From Saccharum officinarum (Eukaryota; Streptophyta; Magnoliopsida; Poales; Poaceae), in the NCBI GenBank assembly GCA_020631735.1, contig CM036160.1, positions 113,194,680-113,258,679 of the forward strand: a stretch of DNA of 64,000 nt. The letters run 5' to 3'. Made by a program: the position numbers and the translations under genes. The notes under the pieces are model-generated. The model saw only the letters and a program-made list of their open reading frames with translations. It had not been told where the DNA came from and did no database searches. Shown in pieces: positions 23,392-34,900 of the stretch (its first letter is position 1; the number at the start of each line of letters is the position of its first letter).

Positions 23392-23996
23392 CAGGGGCGG
23401 ATTCACGGGGGGGCTGGGGGGGGGGCTGCAGCCCCCCCCGCGGGCCGAAACTAGCAGGAGCAGGTCTTCAGACCTGGCCCAGCAGCCCCGTCGATCCACA
23501 AGCCACACAGGTCACAGCCCAACTCGAAGCCAGCTCGAAGGCCCTTACCAACCCTAGCCGATGCCCGATTCTGGAAGCCCGACGCTCGCCTCACCCCTCC
23601 GGCTCTCCCCGCTCGGCGCTCGGTCAGCTCGATCGCAGTCGCCGCCACTCGGCAGCCGCCCTCCGCCCCTCCCCGGCCAGGTCCGCTGCCTGCTTGCCTC
23701 CCGCACGCCCATGGCTGGCTTGCCTGATCTCCAGCGGTCGAATCCTGCAAGCAGCGGCCGGCCAGGTGACCAGGTCTCGATCGAGCGACAATTAGCGCGG
23801 ACGCACGGCCAGCCGGCCAGGTCTCCAGCGACGGCGCGGCAAGCCGGCAGGGCGGCAGTTAGCACGTAGAAGGTCAGCCATGCTAATTCTAAGTACTTGC
23901 CTGGCTGCCTTAAATTTCCTCTGTTTTACTCTGTGTTTGATCCGAAAGCTAGCAGCAGTTAGCCCCCCTCGCGATCGGTTTCTGGATCCGCCACTG
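23392..23996. mobile_element. hAT-type non-autonomous element
   Basis: Imperfect inverted ends CAGGGGCGGATTC and GGATCCGCCACTG are flanked by a perfect 8-bp duplication CTGACATG at 23384-23391 and 23997-24004, as expected for hAT. The 605-bp interior is GC-rich and codes for nothing recognisable. A G-run followed by a C-run near 23409-23440 could form a stable hairpin. Confidence 0.75.
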
Positions 23997-24322
23997 CTGA
24001 CATGCCTGTTCTTTTGTGCCCACAGTCCACAGACCCAAAAAAAACAATCTTTTTTTTCCGAGGAAGAAAAAAAAAGAAAAGAAACTACTCGTAGCTGGGA
24101 TGCGATTATGCGAATGCGATGAGAAAGGAGTTCATTCTAGTGCTATTTGCACGCGTTGCGTGCGTTGGGCGCTTCCATTCCGCGCTTGGATGAGCAGGAC
24201 AGCTATCGTGGTCCAATGCCGAAAGCCCGCAAGGTGGAATCACGGAATCAGTGTGGATCGACAGGGGCAACATGCTTCCCATCCCATCCAATCCGATTCG
24301 TTGTTCCACCGGAACAAGCTTA

Positions 24323-24976
24323 GAGCATCTCCAAGGGTATCTTAAATTTTCCTCCTAAAAACACCATGTTTTTCAACTCCTAAAAAGATATTAGGAGTAA
24401 AAAAGAAGGTCATCTCCAATAATTTCCAACAAATAGCTTCTAAAAATTAAATTTTGAACCCAAAAGGTCTTTTTTTTTCCAGCATCGTTTTTTCCCCACT
24501 TCCTCGAGCTGCAGCATGATTCCTCCGTCTACCATGCCAAGTTCGTCCTTTTGCTTCTCGATTTATCAGAAAAAAAGGCAGCGACCTCCTCTCTCAACCC
24601 TTCTTCTCGATTCCTCCGAGGACGGCCTCCTCTGTCCGCTCCTCGGCCCCGGGGGTGCACCAGCGCTGTCGCTGGACTTGTCCAACGCGTGCTTCTACGT
24701 CCATGGCGCTGCGGCTGGCTCTGCTGCGTCTGCCTGTGGTGGACGTTGTGAAGTAGAACGGCGAAGGGAAGAAGATACCGCACCACGAGCGAGATCGCTC
24801 GGGTGGGGAGGATACGCGCGATGACCACACGCGTAACTTTACGCGCTTTCGAGGAGTTTTTGTCGAGTCCTAAAAGTTTAGGAGTATATATTAGGAGTCG
24901 TTGGAGAAGAGTTTTTCTTTATCTTTCTAGAAAAATAAGGATTAGGATGATGTTTAGGGAACTCTTGGAGATGCTC
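24323..24976. mobile_element. non-autonomous DNA element with GAGCATCTCCAAG ends
   Basis: Inverted ends GAGCATCTCCAAG / CTTGGAGATGCTC are flanked by TTA (24320-24322, 24977-24979). The TTA duplication suggests the PIF/Harbinger group. The AT-rich arms are complementary in places (CTCCTAAAAA / TTTTAGGAG types), and a GC-rich unknown segment occupies 24590-24830. Confidence 0.7.
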
Positions 24977-25712
24977 TTAGGCCGCGTTTGGATCGACACA
25001 GGCAACGTTAATTAGCTTCGCCGTTATCATCGTTGCCCTGTACAGTATATAAGAAAAAAAAAACTTAGCTAGTTGATGCATGTGCACGATAAAAGCTTAC
25101 GCGGCGGTTGGATGGATAAAGCTTATGATTATGAATGCATGGTATGTGGATGGATGACTATTATATTACGTAATATAATTGGTTTGACATATATCACTCC
25201 TGGACAGAGACTAGAGTACCATGATTTAATTTATTTAATTAATTCAGGCAGATAGATGCATCATGGACAAGTCCAAATTGCGATTGGAGATGACGTGGAA
25301 TGCTTACATTATTGTGTTATCTATAATAACCTGCTTCCTATGTTTGATTGAAATTGAATCGTCTGTTCTCTTTCCCTCCCTTGGTTCCTTCTCTACCGTG
25401 CTCTGCTTCCCCGGCAGGAGAGGAGGTTGAGGAAAGACCCTGCTTTGCTCAACAGGTGGGAAAAGGGAAGAGTAGAAACTCTTTGGGCATCCGCATCCAT
25501 CTTCGCCTTGTCCTCCTCATTCCTCACATGGTTCGTGAAGCAGCGATTTTTTTTCCCCTACTTTCTTTCATTTCGTTGTGACATGACAACCGGGGATGAG
25601 AAGTCACTGCTAGTAGTGCAGGTGGCGAAATCTTTCGATAAATCACCAGTTAATAAACTAGAGATAATTACATCTCGTCGTTTTAGCTGGCGACAGAAGA
25701 TGTATGTTTTTA

Positions 25713-25766
25713 CTATATATATATATATATATATATTTATTTATTTATTTATTTATTTATTTATTT
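25713..25766. repeat. compound microsatellite (TA)n-(TTTA)n
   Basis: About a dozen TA units run directly into about ten ATTT units. It lies in intergenic DNA between the 24.3 kb element and the SNARE gene. Confidence 0.95.
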
Positions 25767-26124
25767 GGGCCGCTTCTGCCTGATCGATCGGGCCCGATCG
25801 CCGCAGTTGGACAGGAGGGCCGATTCTCAAGCCGCACCGGCCCAATCGCCCGGAGCAGCTGGATTGGATTGGGATCGGATTGCTTTGTTAGTCAGTTGTC
25901 CTATCACCGGCCCATTCACCTCCACGGAAGTGTGGTCCCGTGACAGCGCATGCCACCTATCATCATCCGTTGTATTTCAACCGTGGCAATGAAACACAAG
26001 AAATTTCAAAACTATCTCTGATGCGATCATCGTTCCAGGCGTTCCCCACAAAAAAAAATCCCGCATTCCCTTCAAATTGATGCCATTCCACTTTGTAAAT
26101 GAACAGATTTTTGACCAAGACATT

Positions 26125-26890
26125 TGGCTGTGTTTGGATTCCTCCACTAAATTTTAGTGGGGTCACATCGAATATTTAGACACTAATTTGAAATATTAAA
26201 CATAGACTCATTATAAAATTTATACATAGATTGAGACTAATTTGCGAGACAAATCTATTGAGCCTAATTAGTCCGTGATTTGATAATGTGATGCTACGGT
26301 AAATCTACAGTAAACATGTGCTAATGATAGATTAATTAGGCTTAATAGATTCGTCTCGTAAATTAGTCACGACTTCTATAGTTAGTTTTATAATTAGCTC
26401 ATATCTAGTTCTTCTAATTAGTATTCGAATATTTGACGTGCCATCTACTTAAGTTTAGTCACTTTTCAGTCGAACTTTGATTTGATCACAAGAGAACGCA
26501 AAAGGTACACCTACTCACGTACCAGTGCTACGCCTACGACTTGCGTTGCGTGCGAGGCTGCGAGGTCTCGGGCCTCGATCAGATGCGAAAACTTTTTTTT
26601 AAAATGTTATCTAGGAAAGGAGTTTTCGGATACTAACAAAAAAAAAAACCTAATTACATATCTTGTCTAAAAACCGCGACACGAATATATTAAACCTAAT
26701 TAATTCGTCATTAGCATATTTGTTACTGTAGCACTTTAGTGTCAAATCACTGATTAATTAGGCTCAAAACATTCGTCTCGCGATTTCCAACTAAACTGTA
26801 TAATTAGTTTTTTCGTCTACGTTTAGTATTCATGTGCCGTAAGATTTGATGTCATAGTTTTGGTTGAAAACTTTTTGGATATAACAGGGC
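26125..26890. repeat. two MITE-derived fragments of the TGTTTAG/TGTTTGG family
   Basis: 26126-26470 starts GGCTGTGTTTGGATTCC and repeats blocks such as AATTTGCGAGACAAATC and GCCTAATTAGTCC. 26690-26886 repeats ACTGTAGCACTTTAG, ATTAGGCTCAAAACATTCG and GTATAATTAGTTTTTTCG, and ends AACAGGGCC. Neither has both ends intact. Confidence 0.55.
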
Positions 26891-26899
26891 CTCAGTCCT

Positions 26900-27191
26900 C
26901 CCAGGCCCAGGCCCAGGCCCAGCTCACGCGCGTGGGTGGGATTGGGATTGGGAACAACAGCTCGGCCCCGGCCCGGACGGACCCAGCTCAGCAACGGCTC
27001 GCCCTCCCACCAAACAAACCGAACCACCGCCCGCTGTTTGCTGTCCTTTCCTCAACGCCAACCACGCCGAGAGAGACCAACCGCCGTCACCGGAATGGCG
27101 GGGTGACGAAGCCCACCGGACAAGACAGGGGAACTGCCGCCGCCGCGACCCACAGGACACCGGGTAGAGGAGGGGATCCAGCCAGCCAGCC
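26900..27191 (+). promoter_or_regulatory. 5' flank and leader of the NPSN gene
   Basis: A GC-rich stretch up to the ATG at 27192, which sits in CAGCCATGGCG, a good plant initiation context. No TATA box was evident, so a CT-rich or initiator-type promoter is possible. Confidence 0.35.
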
Positions 27192-30100
27192 ATGGCGAGC
27201 GACGTGCCCATGAGCCCCGAGCTCGAGCAGGTGGACGGCGAGATCCGGGACATCTTCCGCGCGCTCCAGTGAGTCAGATCCCTCTCCCTAGTCCCTCCCT
27301 TCCCCCCTCTGCTTCCACCAATTCGCTTCTCGCCGCCCTCGCGGCTGGACTGGACTAGACTGGACTGCGGTGACGCTTCTCCCGCCCTCGCGGCGGCCGG
27401 CGCCCGGATTTCGCCGGCTCCTGCTCCAGTCGCAGCCAGTTCCTTCATATACAGCTACTACTCCCTACTGCTTCCTACGTTCTGCTCTGCTGCACACCAA
27501 GTCTTAATTCCTGCTTGCTCCAGGAATGGGTTCCAGAAAATGGACAAGATCAAGGACTCCAGCAGGCAGTCCAAGCAGCTGGAGGATCTCACCGCCAAGA
27601 TGAGAGAGTGCAAGCGGTACGTCTGCCTCAACTCAGCCCCGTGTCTTTGAAGCTAACGCCTACCTCACGCAGATTCAGCTTTCCCCACCTATACTATACG
27701 TGGCATTGCTATTCCTGACTCGAATCAGAGACTTCAGATCTTCTTTTTCTACCCAACATGAAAGCGCCCTGAGACTCTTTACAGTTAGCTAAAATAAAAT
27801 ACGCTGCTATCTTTTGCAGCTTGATCAAAGAATTTGACCGTATACTCAAGGATGAGGAGAAAAAGAACACTCCTGATGTCAACAAGCAGCTCAATGACAA
27901 GAAGCAGTTCATGGTTGGTACTTGTTTTTCCTTCACATTTGGCTTTTGTTGTTTGTCACTTTTGGACACGGGTATAATTCTGTTTCTTGTGTGCTATTGC
28001 AGATCAAAGAACTCAACTCCTATGTAACCTTGAGGAAAACGTAAGTGTAAGCCTTTCCTTTTTCTATTTATAATGCCCTCAGAGTTGAAGCATTCTACAT
28101 TGAATCCCTTATTTGCAAATTTATGCCGGCAGCGTTGTTTGCTTTGTTGCAATACACTTCATGCTAAGATGTTGTATCCACTGCATCTTTTTTGGTGTTT
28201 CAGGTACCAGAGTAGCCTTGGTAATAAGAGGATCGAACTATTCGATACTGGTAATGACCAAGTGGCTGACGAAACTCCAGTTCAAATGGCATCAGGTGGT
28301 CATCAGTAGCTTTTAGTATTTCTAACAATATCCTCTTCAAACATCATAGGTGTTAACTTTCTCACTAATGTACCTGGATGGTTTTACAGAAATGTCAAAT
28401 CAAGAACTCATTAGTGCTGGAAGGAAACAAATGGACCAAACTGACCAAGCCATTGAGCGCTCAAAAATGGTGTGCAACTAACATACACCCTTTTGTTTTC
28501 TTTTTTGAACCATCAAGCAGAATTCTGCTATTGGTTAAAGAGCACAAAATACTCATCTAGCCTCCATAAAAGAGAAGAAAGGAACAATAAACTTCAGCTC
28601 TTCCATAATGGATTTTAAAAGAACCATTTTCTTGTAGGTTGTAGCACAAACTGTTGAAGTTGGAGCTCAGACTGCTGCAACTCTGTCACAGCAAGTAAGT
28701 TTTCTTGAATGGCGATATAACCTGTTTGTTTACAACCATTTTTTTCCATCAAGTTTTTGCTAAGCTCTACTGGGGCTTACTGATCACAAAACTTCCATAC
28801 TTAATTGGATAAGGCCATAAACTATTATAGCTTTTTTTTTTGGTCACAACCCTTCTTTCCCCTTATTTGCATCCATCTGACAATAGATTTGTATGCTTTA
28901 TTTTACCTGTAAATGGTTCACTGCTCTGTCCCACTGAGTGTCAGTCACTCAGTCTTGAATATATTTGAGAATGGACAAAACCCAGAGGGCTTCAATTAGA
29001 TCCACAATAATTGTCTCACACTACTATTTGACATAATGCTAATCAAAGTTTGGCTGTCTATTTACTTGAGACACTGCTGTGGTATTCTAAAAATGATAGT
29101 TCAACCACAATCTGTGCACTACACGACTCGATTGAAGGACTAAAAAAATCCTGCTACATTTTCCATTTGAAGTATGTTCACAAAGATTTCTTTAGACCAA
29201 AGAACAAAGTACCTTGAGATTCCATTTTCCTTAGGAATAAATATCAATCAATCTTGACACTTTCCAGAGCAAATGTAGCTTCTCCTTTTATATTAGTATG
29301 CTTCAGGAACTGGATATGTTTATAAAGGCAGAGTAGATGTTCTATATGCAATAAACAGTTATTAATATTTAGAATCTGATTTCTTGATCTGTTACATGTA
29401 CCTGTATAAGTTGTTTCCCAAGGTCAACATGACAACGTCCATACGCTCGTGTGGTTGTTTTCTGAATATCATTTCGTCATTTTTTCAGACAGAACAAATG
29501 AAGAGAATAGGCAATGAGCTAGATTCTGTCCACTTTTCACTGAAGAAGGCTAGTCAAATGGTGAAAGAGATTGGCCGTCAGGTTCTCCCTCGCTCTCTAG
29601 CACTCAAATGCTTGTTTTTTTGTTACTCTTATGTGGCTGAATTTACAAGATTTTCCATTTCAGGTTGCTACTGACAAATGCATTATGGCGTTCCTGTTTC
29701 TGATTGTCTGTGGTGTTATTGCAATAATTGTTGTTAAGGTATGTTGCTGACTCTGTGAAGGTAGCATTGTATTTCTTTTGTGCCTAAATAGGATTAGCTA
29801 TGCTTGGTGTTCAGTTTAGGAACAGAATCTCCACATGTAAGAGTAGAACTAGTACCAGTAGCCAACACCTTTGGGAGTGAAAATCCATGTGGTTGGGTCA
29901 GTTGTGGCCCCTATCTAACTTTCCCATAGGATCTGTTGGAATTAAATATCAAAGACAATTCAAGAAAACTTCGTTGGATAATTTACAGAAAGTTTTCCTT
30001 AAATTATTATAGGAACTAAAGTTGGGCAACTTTACCTTAGTTCTTTAGGGTCTAGTGCTAACAACTTGAACAGACATAGTGATGACTGAGAATGATGATG

Positions 30101-31259
30101 CATGTCAGGCCTTAGTGCTACTGATTTTGTGTTTGTTTTGAAACCCTATCTATTCTTTATCTCCCCACATAAGCCATTATCAGCTTAGTTCCTGTAGAAG
30201 AGTGAGACTCTATTGCATAGATAGATAGAGGGTGAACCCCCAGGGTACATATAGGCAGTGCCTAACCCTAACCCTAATGGGCCTTGCCCTACATGGGCTG
30301 GCCTGGGCTGGAGGCCCACACACACACATACTCCAACATCCCCCCGCAGTCACAACGGGGGCGAACACACGATGAGACTGGAGACGAACAAAAGCTGGAA
30401 ACGATGTCATCCCCCCGCAGTCGCAACCATGTCGCGGACGTTGTGGCTGGAGCGAAGAAGTGGAGGATAGCCCTCTTTGTGCCGAAGTAGCCGAGGTCGA
30501 GGTCGTCGTGGTCGTAGCCGAGGTAGAAGTGGCCGAGTCGAGGTGGCAGCGAAGACGGTCGAAGACGGAATCCAACACCGAGCTGTCGTGGCCGCGGAAC
30601 GGTGAGCCGAGCCATACGCCTGGGGCGCGCGCCCGCGTCGGCCCCGCGCTCGCGCTCGGCGGCGGCGCTGGGGGCGCGCAGGGCGGCGACAGGGGGGGGG
30701 CAGGCGATGGCAGCGCACCCGGATACCTCGGAGACCGCGCTCAGAGCAGGGGTGGCGGAGAGGTCGAGGTCCGCGCTCAGATCAGGGGTGGCGGAGGGGG
30801 AGAAGTGGGTGGCGGCTTCCCTGCCCGCCCTCGTAGAAGTCCCGCGCTCAGAGCAGGGGTGGCGGGGAGGGGGGCGTCGTCCGCGGTAGACGGCGAAGGG
30901 CGTGGACTCCGGACGAGTTTGCTTGACGACGACCGGCGACGGGTGGCGCGACCGCCTGGAAAGGCGGGAGGGTGAACCCCCAGGGTACATATAGGCAGTG
31001 CCTAACCCTAACCCTAATGGGCCTTGCCCTACATGGGCTGGCCTGGGCTGGAGGCCCACACACACACATACTCCAACAGTTCCTAATGAGAATCTTAGAC
31101 CATCTGCTGGTTTCCTACACTGTACAATCAATAACCAATTACCCTTCTTTCTCACAGATTGTCAACCCACATAACAAGAACATCAGAGATATTCCGGGGC
31201 TGGCACCTCCCGCCATGAACAGGAAGCTGCTGTCCATCGATGCTTTTGGAGGGCTCTGA
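27192..31259 (+). CDS. NPSN: novel plant SNARE (NPSN family, Qb-SNARE)
   Basis: Ten exons (27192-27268, 27524-27616, 27820-27913, 28003-28040, 28204-28295, 28390-28469, 28638-28694, 29489-29581, 29664-29738, 31158-31259) give 266 residues, the usual NPSN length. Seen: an N-terminal helical region (LEQVDGEIRDIFRAL onwards), a Qb SNARE motif at about 140-214 with LSQQTEQM at the central layer, a C-terminal membrane anchor (CIMAFLFLIVCGVIAIIVVK, about 214-233) and a short lumenal/extracellular tail with DIPGLAPPAMNRKLL. NPSN proteins are plasma-membrane and cell-plate SNAREs; NPSN11 pairs with the cytokinesis syntaxin KNOLLE, which is family knowledge. I cannot say which of NPSN11/12/13 this is. 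Intron 9 (29739-31157) carries an 886-bp LTR-type insertion. The gene converges on haspin, with about 670 bp between the two stop codons. Confidence 0.93.
30193..31078 (-). mobile_element. short non-autonomous LTR element (TRIM-like) in NPSN intron 9
   Basis: The unit begins TGTAGAAG and ends CTCCAACA and is flanked by a perfect GTTCC duplication (30188-30192, 31079-31083). The 111-bp direct repeats 30228-30338 and 30968-31078 are identical. On the minus strand they read TGTTGGAGTATGTGTG..., and the 3' copy is preceded by a purine tract GCGGGGGGA, so the element is antisense to NPSN. The right-hand (5') LTR lacks the last 35 bp (30193-30227) of the left one, and no primer-binding site is visible. 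The GC-rich interior has long frames on both strands but no gag, RT or integrase. Confidence 0.8.
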
Positions 31260-31928
31260 GCGCTGTGAATGGCTGCCCCCTGCAGTACAGCGCAGCACAT
31301 CAGAGTTCTTTTATGAGCCACGATACATGATTTCGCGATTCTTTTGTCTCATGTTGTTTACGTCCGCCCATTCTTTCCCTATTGCATTGGTGAGTAGTAG
31401 CTTCAGGTTTCTAGCGGCACACTTGTTGTTTATTGCTTGCGAGCACTGGCTTTCTGGTTGTCTGTGTATACGCCGTAGTGATGTGAATGTGAGAAATGAG
31501 ATTCATCATGGTTCATTCTTGTGAGTTGTGACTGGTTTTGTGATCTTGCGGTGAAGGTTGTCAGTTTGGCATGCTTTTCGTGTGCTTGTGTACTCGAAGG
31601 TCACCTCAGTCCGAATGCGCCACCATGCCCAGCAGACCAGGTGGATTGGGATAGGCGGATAGGAAACTGGTGCGTCGTACGCCGCGTGCAGGGAAGAGGA
31701 AACTGGTAGGTTGCTTTACGAATTCCGATTGCATCATCGTCATGGCAACGAACCCAGCCACAGCCATCAGCCAGGACCAACGTGATGATCAATTAAACAC
31801 TAGTAGTAGCAAAAGGCGCCCGGGCAACAGCAAGCTCTCTTGCGCACCCCCAGGCATTTCGTGGTCATAAATAACACACTCCCAAACCCAAACACCCTAC
31901 GTTTCGATCTGCCGGTTCGCAGATCCAC
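31260..31928. other. convergent 3' UTRs of NPSN and haspin
   Basis: Sequence between the two stop codons. Short frames here have no support. A primary transcript overlap between the two convergent genes is possible. Confidence 0.45.
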
Positions 31929-34900
31929 CTACAGAGGAGGCATTGAAGGGAGCTCGTCATCCTCGATCATCAAGACATCAGCAAAGAAGGGATCGCCCAG
32001 ACAATCTCCAGCGGACTCGTAAGACGCCAGGCGTTTCTTGAACGAGCGAAGCTCCCGCTCGATTTTGTTGCCAGCAGCCTAGCCAAAAGTGTCCACAGGG
32101 ATAGAATTTAGAAACGCAGACGCTGGTAGATTCCTTGGTTCACAGGTAATGTCAGTAGGGACTGAAAAGCGGAGGGGAACGATGAACTAACTCACAAGTG
32201 GTTTCAGTTTCTGTAGGACCATATCTACAAGGTAGATTAACCACACCACGTTTGTCTTCAGGAAGCTGCAGTGCAAGTACAGATTCAGGACCAAATCTGG
32301 CGTCAATTAACTTTTTCAAGGGAACTTCAGCGTCGCATGTGCAACAGAAGAGGACTCTGATTACTGTTTACCTGCCCTCCCAGTGCTCCTGGGTAATCTG
32401 TTTCATTCTTCGATATGTTTCTGCCTGCAAACAACGAGATGCAATGCGTTAGGTAAAGCACATAATAATGTTTTAACATACTACTCTCAGGCAGATCAGA
32501 AGAAAACCTGCTTATCTCCCTTTTTCCCTTGAAATAGTGCAGGGTCCGTAGACAGGTCAAGGAAAAGAATGGCAGTCCCTAGAACAAAATAACAAGGAAT
32601 ATAAGAGAGGCAAAAAAAAAAAGTTACAGCATTACATGTCCTATTCTTTAATCTTTAAAAGTTTAAATGATCTACAATCACTTTTGTGCTAGGAGCAAGA
32701 AGTTTCAAAATGTTGTTGCTGATTGCGTGGCATCAACTGTTTCAGGTGTAAACCTCAATAAATATGTCATCTGTTTCAGGTGTAAACCTCATCGCCTGCT
32801 ATCATATTATTCCACTGCTCCTCAACTCTGTTCATATATTCAACTTTTCAAGCTGACAAAAACTGCAGTACAGTAAGAGCCAAAAATGGCAAGTATTATT
32901 TTATTAAGCATGCATTGTCTTGTTCTTATCTACGACATGAAGCATTATCTATTCTCCTTTCACCATGAAGGCCTACAAGTTGACATACTTGTAAGTTGGC
33001 CTGTGGCTAGATGGCTAGGCTAGGCAGTGACCGAGCATAAGCACAATCTTAAGGGGGCCACTAATGATGCATGGATCAAATTAGCCAAGGATTACTATAT
33101 GGTCTAAGACAATTTAAGAAGTAGGGGGGATGGCCCAGGTTGATCTTTCCTAACCTCTGCCCCTGTGGTTAGGACTATCAGTGTGCATCCACCCCACCAA
33201 AGTTCAAATCCTAAATTCTGAGTCAAACGGTAAATTTCTAGTGTGTAGAGGACCAACAGCACCAGCACGTGTGTGCTGAGTGTGTCTACCTTATACTTTA
33301 TAAAAGAGTCAATAAACTTGGACAGGTTAGAAGATTGCCACATCGAACTTTAAGGGATTCCTCTAATCCAGTAAGTATTTGTAATTCTCTTGTATCAGTT
33401 GCAGCAACTTCTTATTTACGTATGGCAAAAAATTGTTGTACAATTGTCACAAATGATGAAAAACTTCAAAGACTTAAGGAATATTGCAAACTACAGAAAC
33501 AACGGTAAATACAATGCAAAAATGAAGAACTTAGTCTGTTAATAAGTACAGATAATTCTGGGGGCACCTGTGTTGATCCGAGAAAGAGTGAAGTCAATTA
33601 TGGAAATATTCAGACCAAAAGTTCTTGCATGCATCCTCTTCCCTTGAAGAGTGAAGCTCATTGTATGATTTGTGTCTGGAGTTTCATCTTGAGCCAAAAG
33701 AATGTTACCCCTGCCATGCCACGCACATAGTGGTGTTAACTAAAATATGAAATATAGCATTAGGTTGTGAAAGCTAAAGCACTTAGGTATGAAATATATT
33801 TCCATTATTTTTTCATACGACACTGTTTTCACTATACAAAATGATATTGGCTCTGAGATTTTAATTTAAAGACATGAATCACCAAAGCTGTGTTGAGAGA
33901 ACAGACCAGTGCAAATCTCGATGTTCAAATTCACAAGCACTTTCAGCTACTGCTAAGGAAGCAGTAACCTGCATCAATAGAATGAAATATAGCTGTCCTT
34001 AGAACTTTGTAGTTGAGGTCACACATGTATAATATAATATATTATAAAATTCATTGTGCGAACCTGAACCAGTAAACTGTGAGCCTCTTTATAGTCAACT
34101 AGAGCGAAACTTTCAAGATCAGTGCCACCATCAGCTAGCACAAAGACAATGTAGCACTGAAAACAAAGATTACTTATGTAAGAGGTAAATTAAGAGGTAT
34201 GTTCTGTTTCCCATGTTCCACGACAATGACATGATATTTTGTTTCCCTAAGATGAGAACTTACCTGTTCTCTTGTAAACTCCTTTGGATGGTCATTTTCA
34301 GATCCACGTTCCGCATCATAGTCTTCCCAGGCACGAATCAGAGAAGGGTCATAGGGTCCTTGGCAGACCCGAAAGCTGCAAGATATATGAACTTGAGAGG
34401 ACTCAAACCAAGGTATTTAGTGTTATTGAAGTACCTTTGTACAGACAAAATCAAAATTATTCGTAGCCAGGCTTTAATCATTTAGTACAATTTCTAGATA
34501 AATAGTGCTGTAGAATTTTGAAAGAATATGTTGGAAACCGGTCTCACTGCGCAGGTGAGCAGCAGCAGCTCACTCACCCTCTCACAACTCACGGTTAGAG
34601 GTAGAAGATGAACTTGAGAACAGAGAGCACACACTCACAGCCTGCGCACACGTCTGCTGGTACAGCAAACCGAACTGCTTTTTATTGCTAAACAAGTTGT
34701 TATATATACAACTCTAGTCAACTATTACTTGCTACTACTATAGCCACTACTAGCTACAGCTGGCCACTAGTGGGCTGAGATCAGCCACCACAGACTGCTG
34801 CCATCCTGTTACAGTAGATAGAGATTAGAGAAGACAGCACGGTTGACTTATTGCCAACTTTTCTACTGCTGCAAAGGTGGAGTGCAGCAGGCCTTTTTCC

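Noticed and set aside
23451..23869. Long overlapping ORFs on both strands near the hAT-like element.
   Set aside because: They are explained by the GC-rich interior of the element; no domain, start context or splice support.
24516..24830. ORFs on both strands of about 100 residues.
   Set aside because: They fall in the GC-rich centre of the non-autonomous element at 24323-24976 and match nothing recognisable.
30258..30284. CCTAACCCTAACCCTAAT, looks like interstitial telomere repeat.
   Set aside because: It has only two to three CCTAAC units rather than the plant CCCTAAA type. It is part of the LTR, since the same stretch recurs at 30998-31019.
30289..31155. A 288-residue minus-strand ORF in NPSN intron 9.
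   Set aside because: It spans the TRIM-like element, including both repeats and host intron, and resembles no protein; it is explained by the GC-rich interior.
33120..33300. Possible SINE in a haspin intron (GTGGTTAGG and AGTTCAAATCC resemble Pol III box A/B).
   Set aside because: No target duplication or poly-A/T tail could be defined, and box A is weak. The similarity may be chance.
34213..34485. Plus-strand ORF of 90 residues.
   Set aside because: It is antisense to haspin exon 8 (34264-34375).
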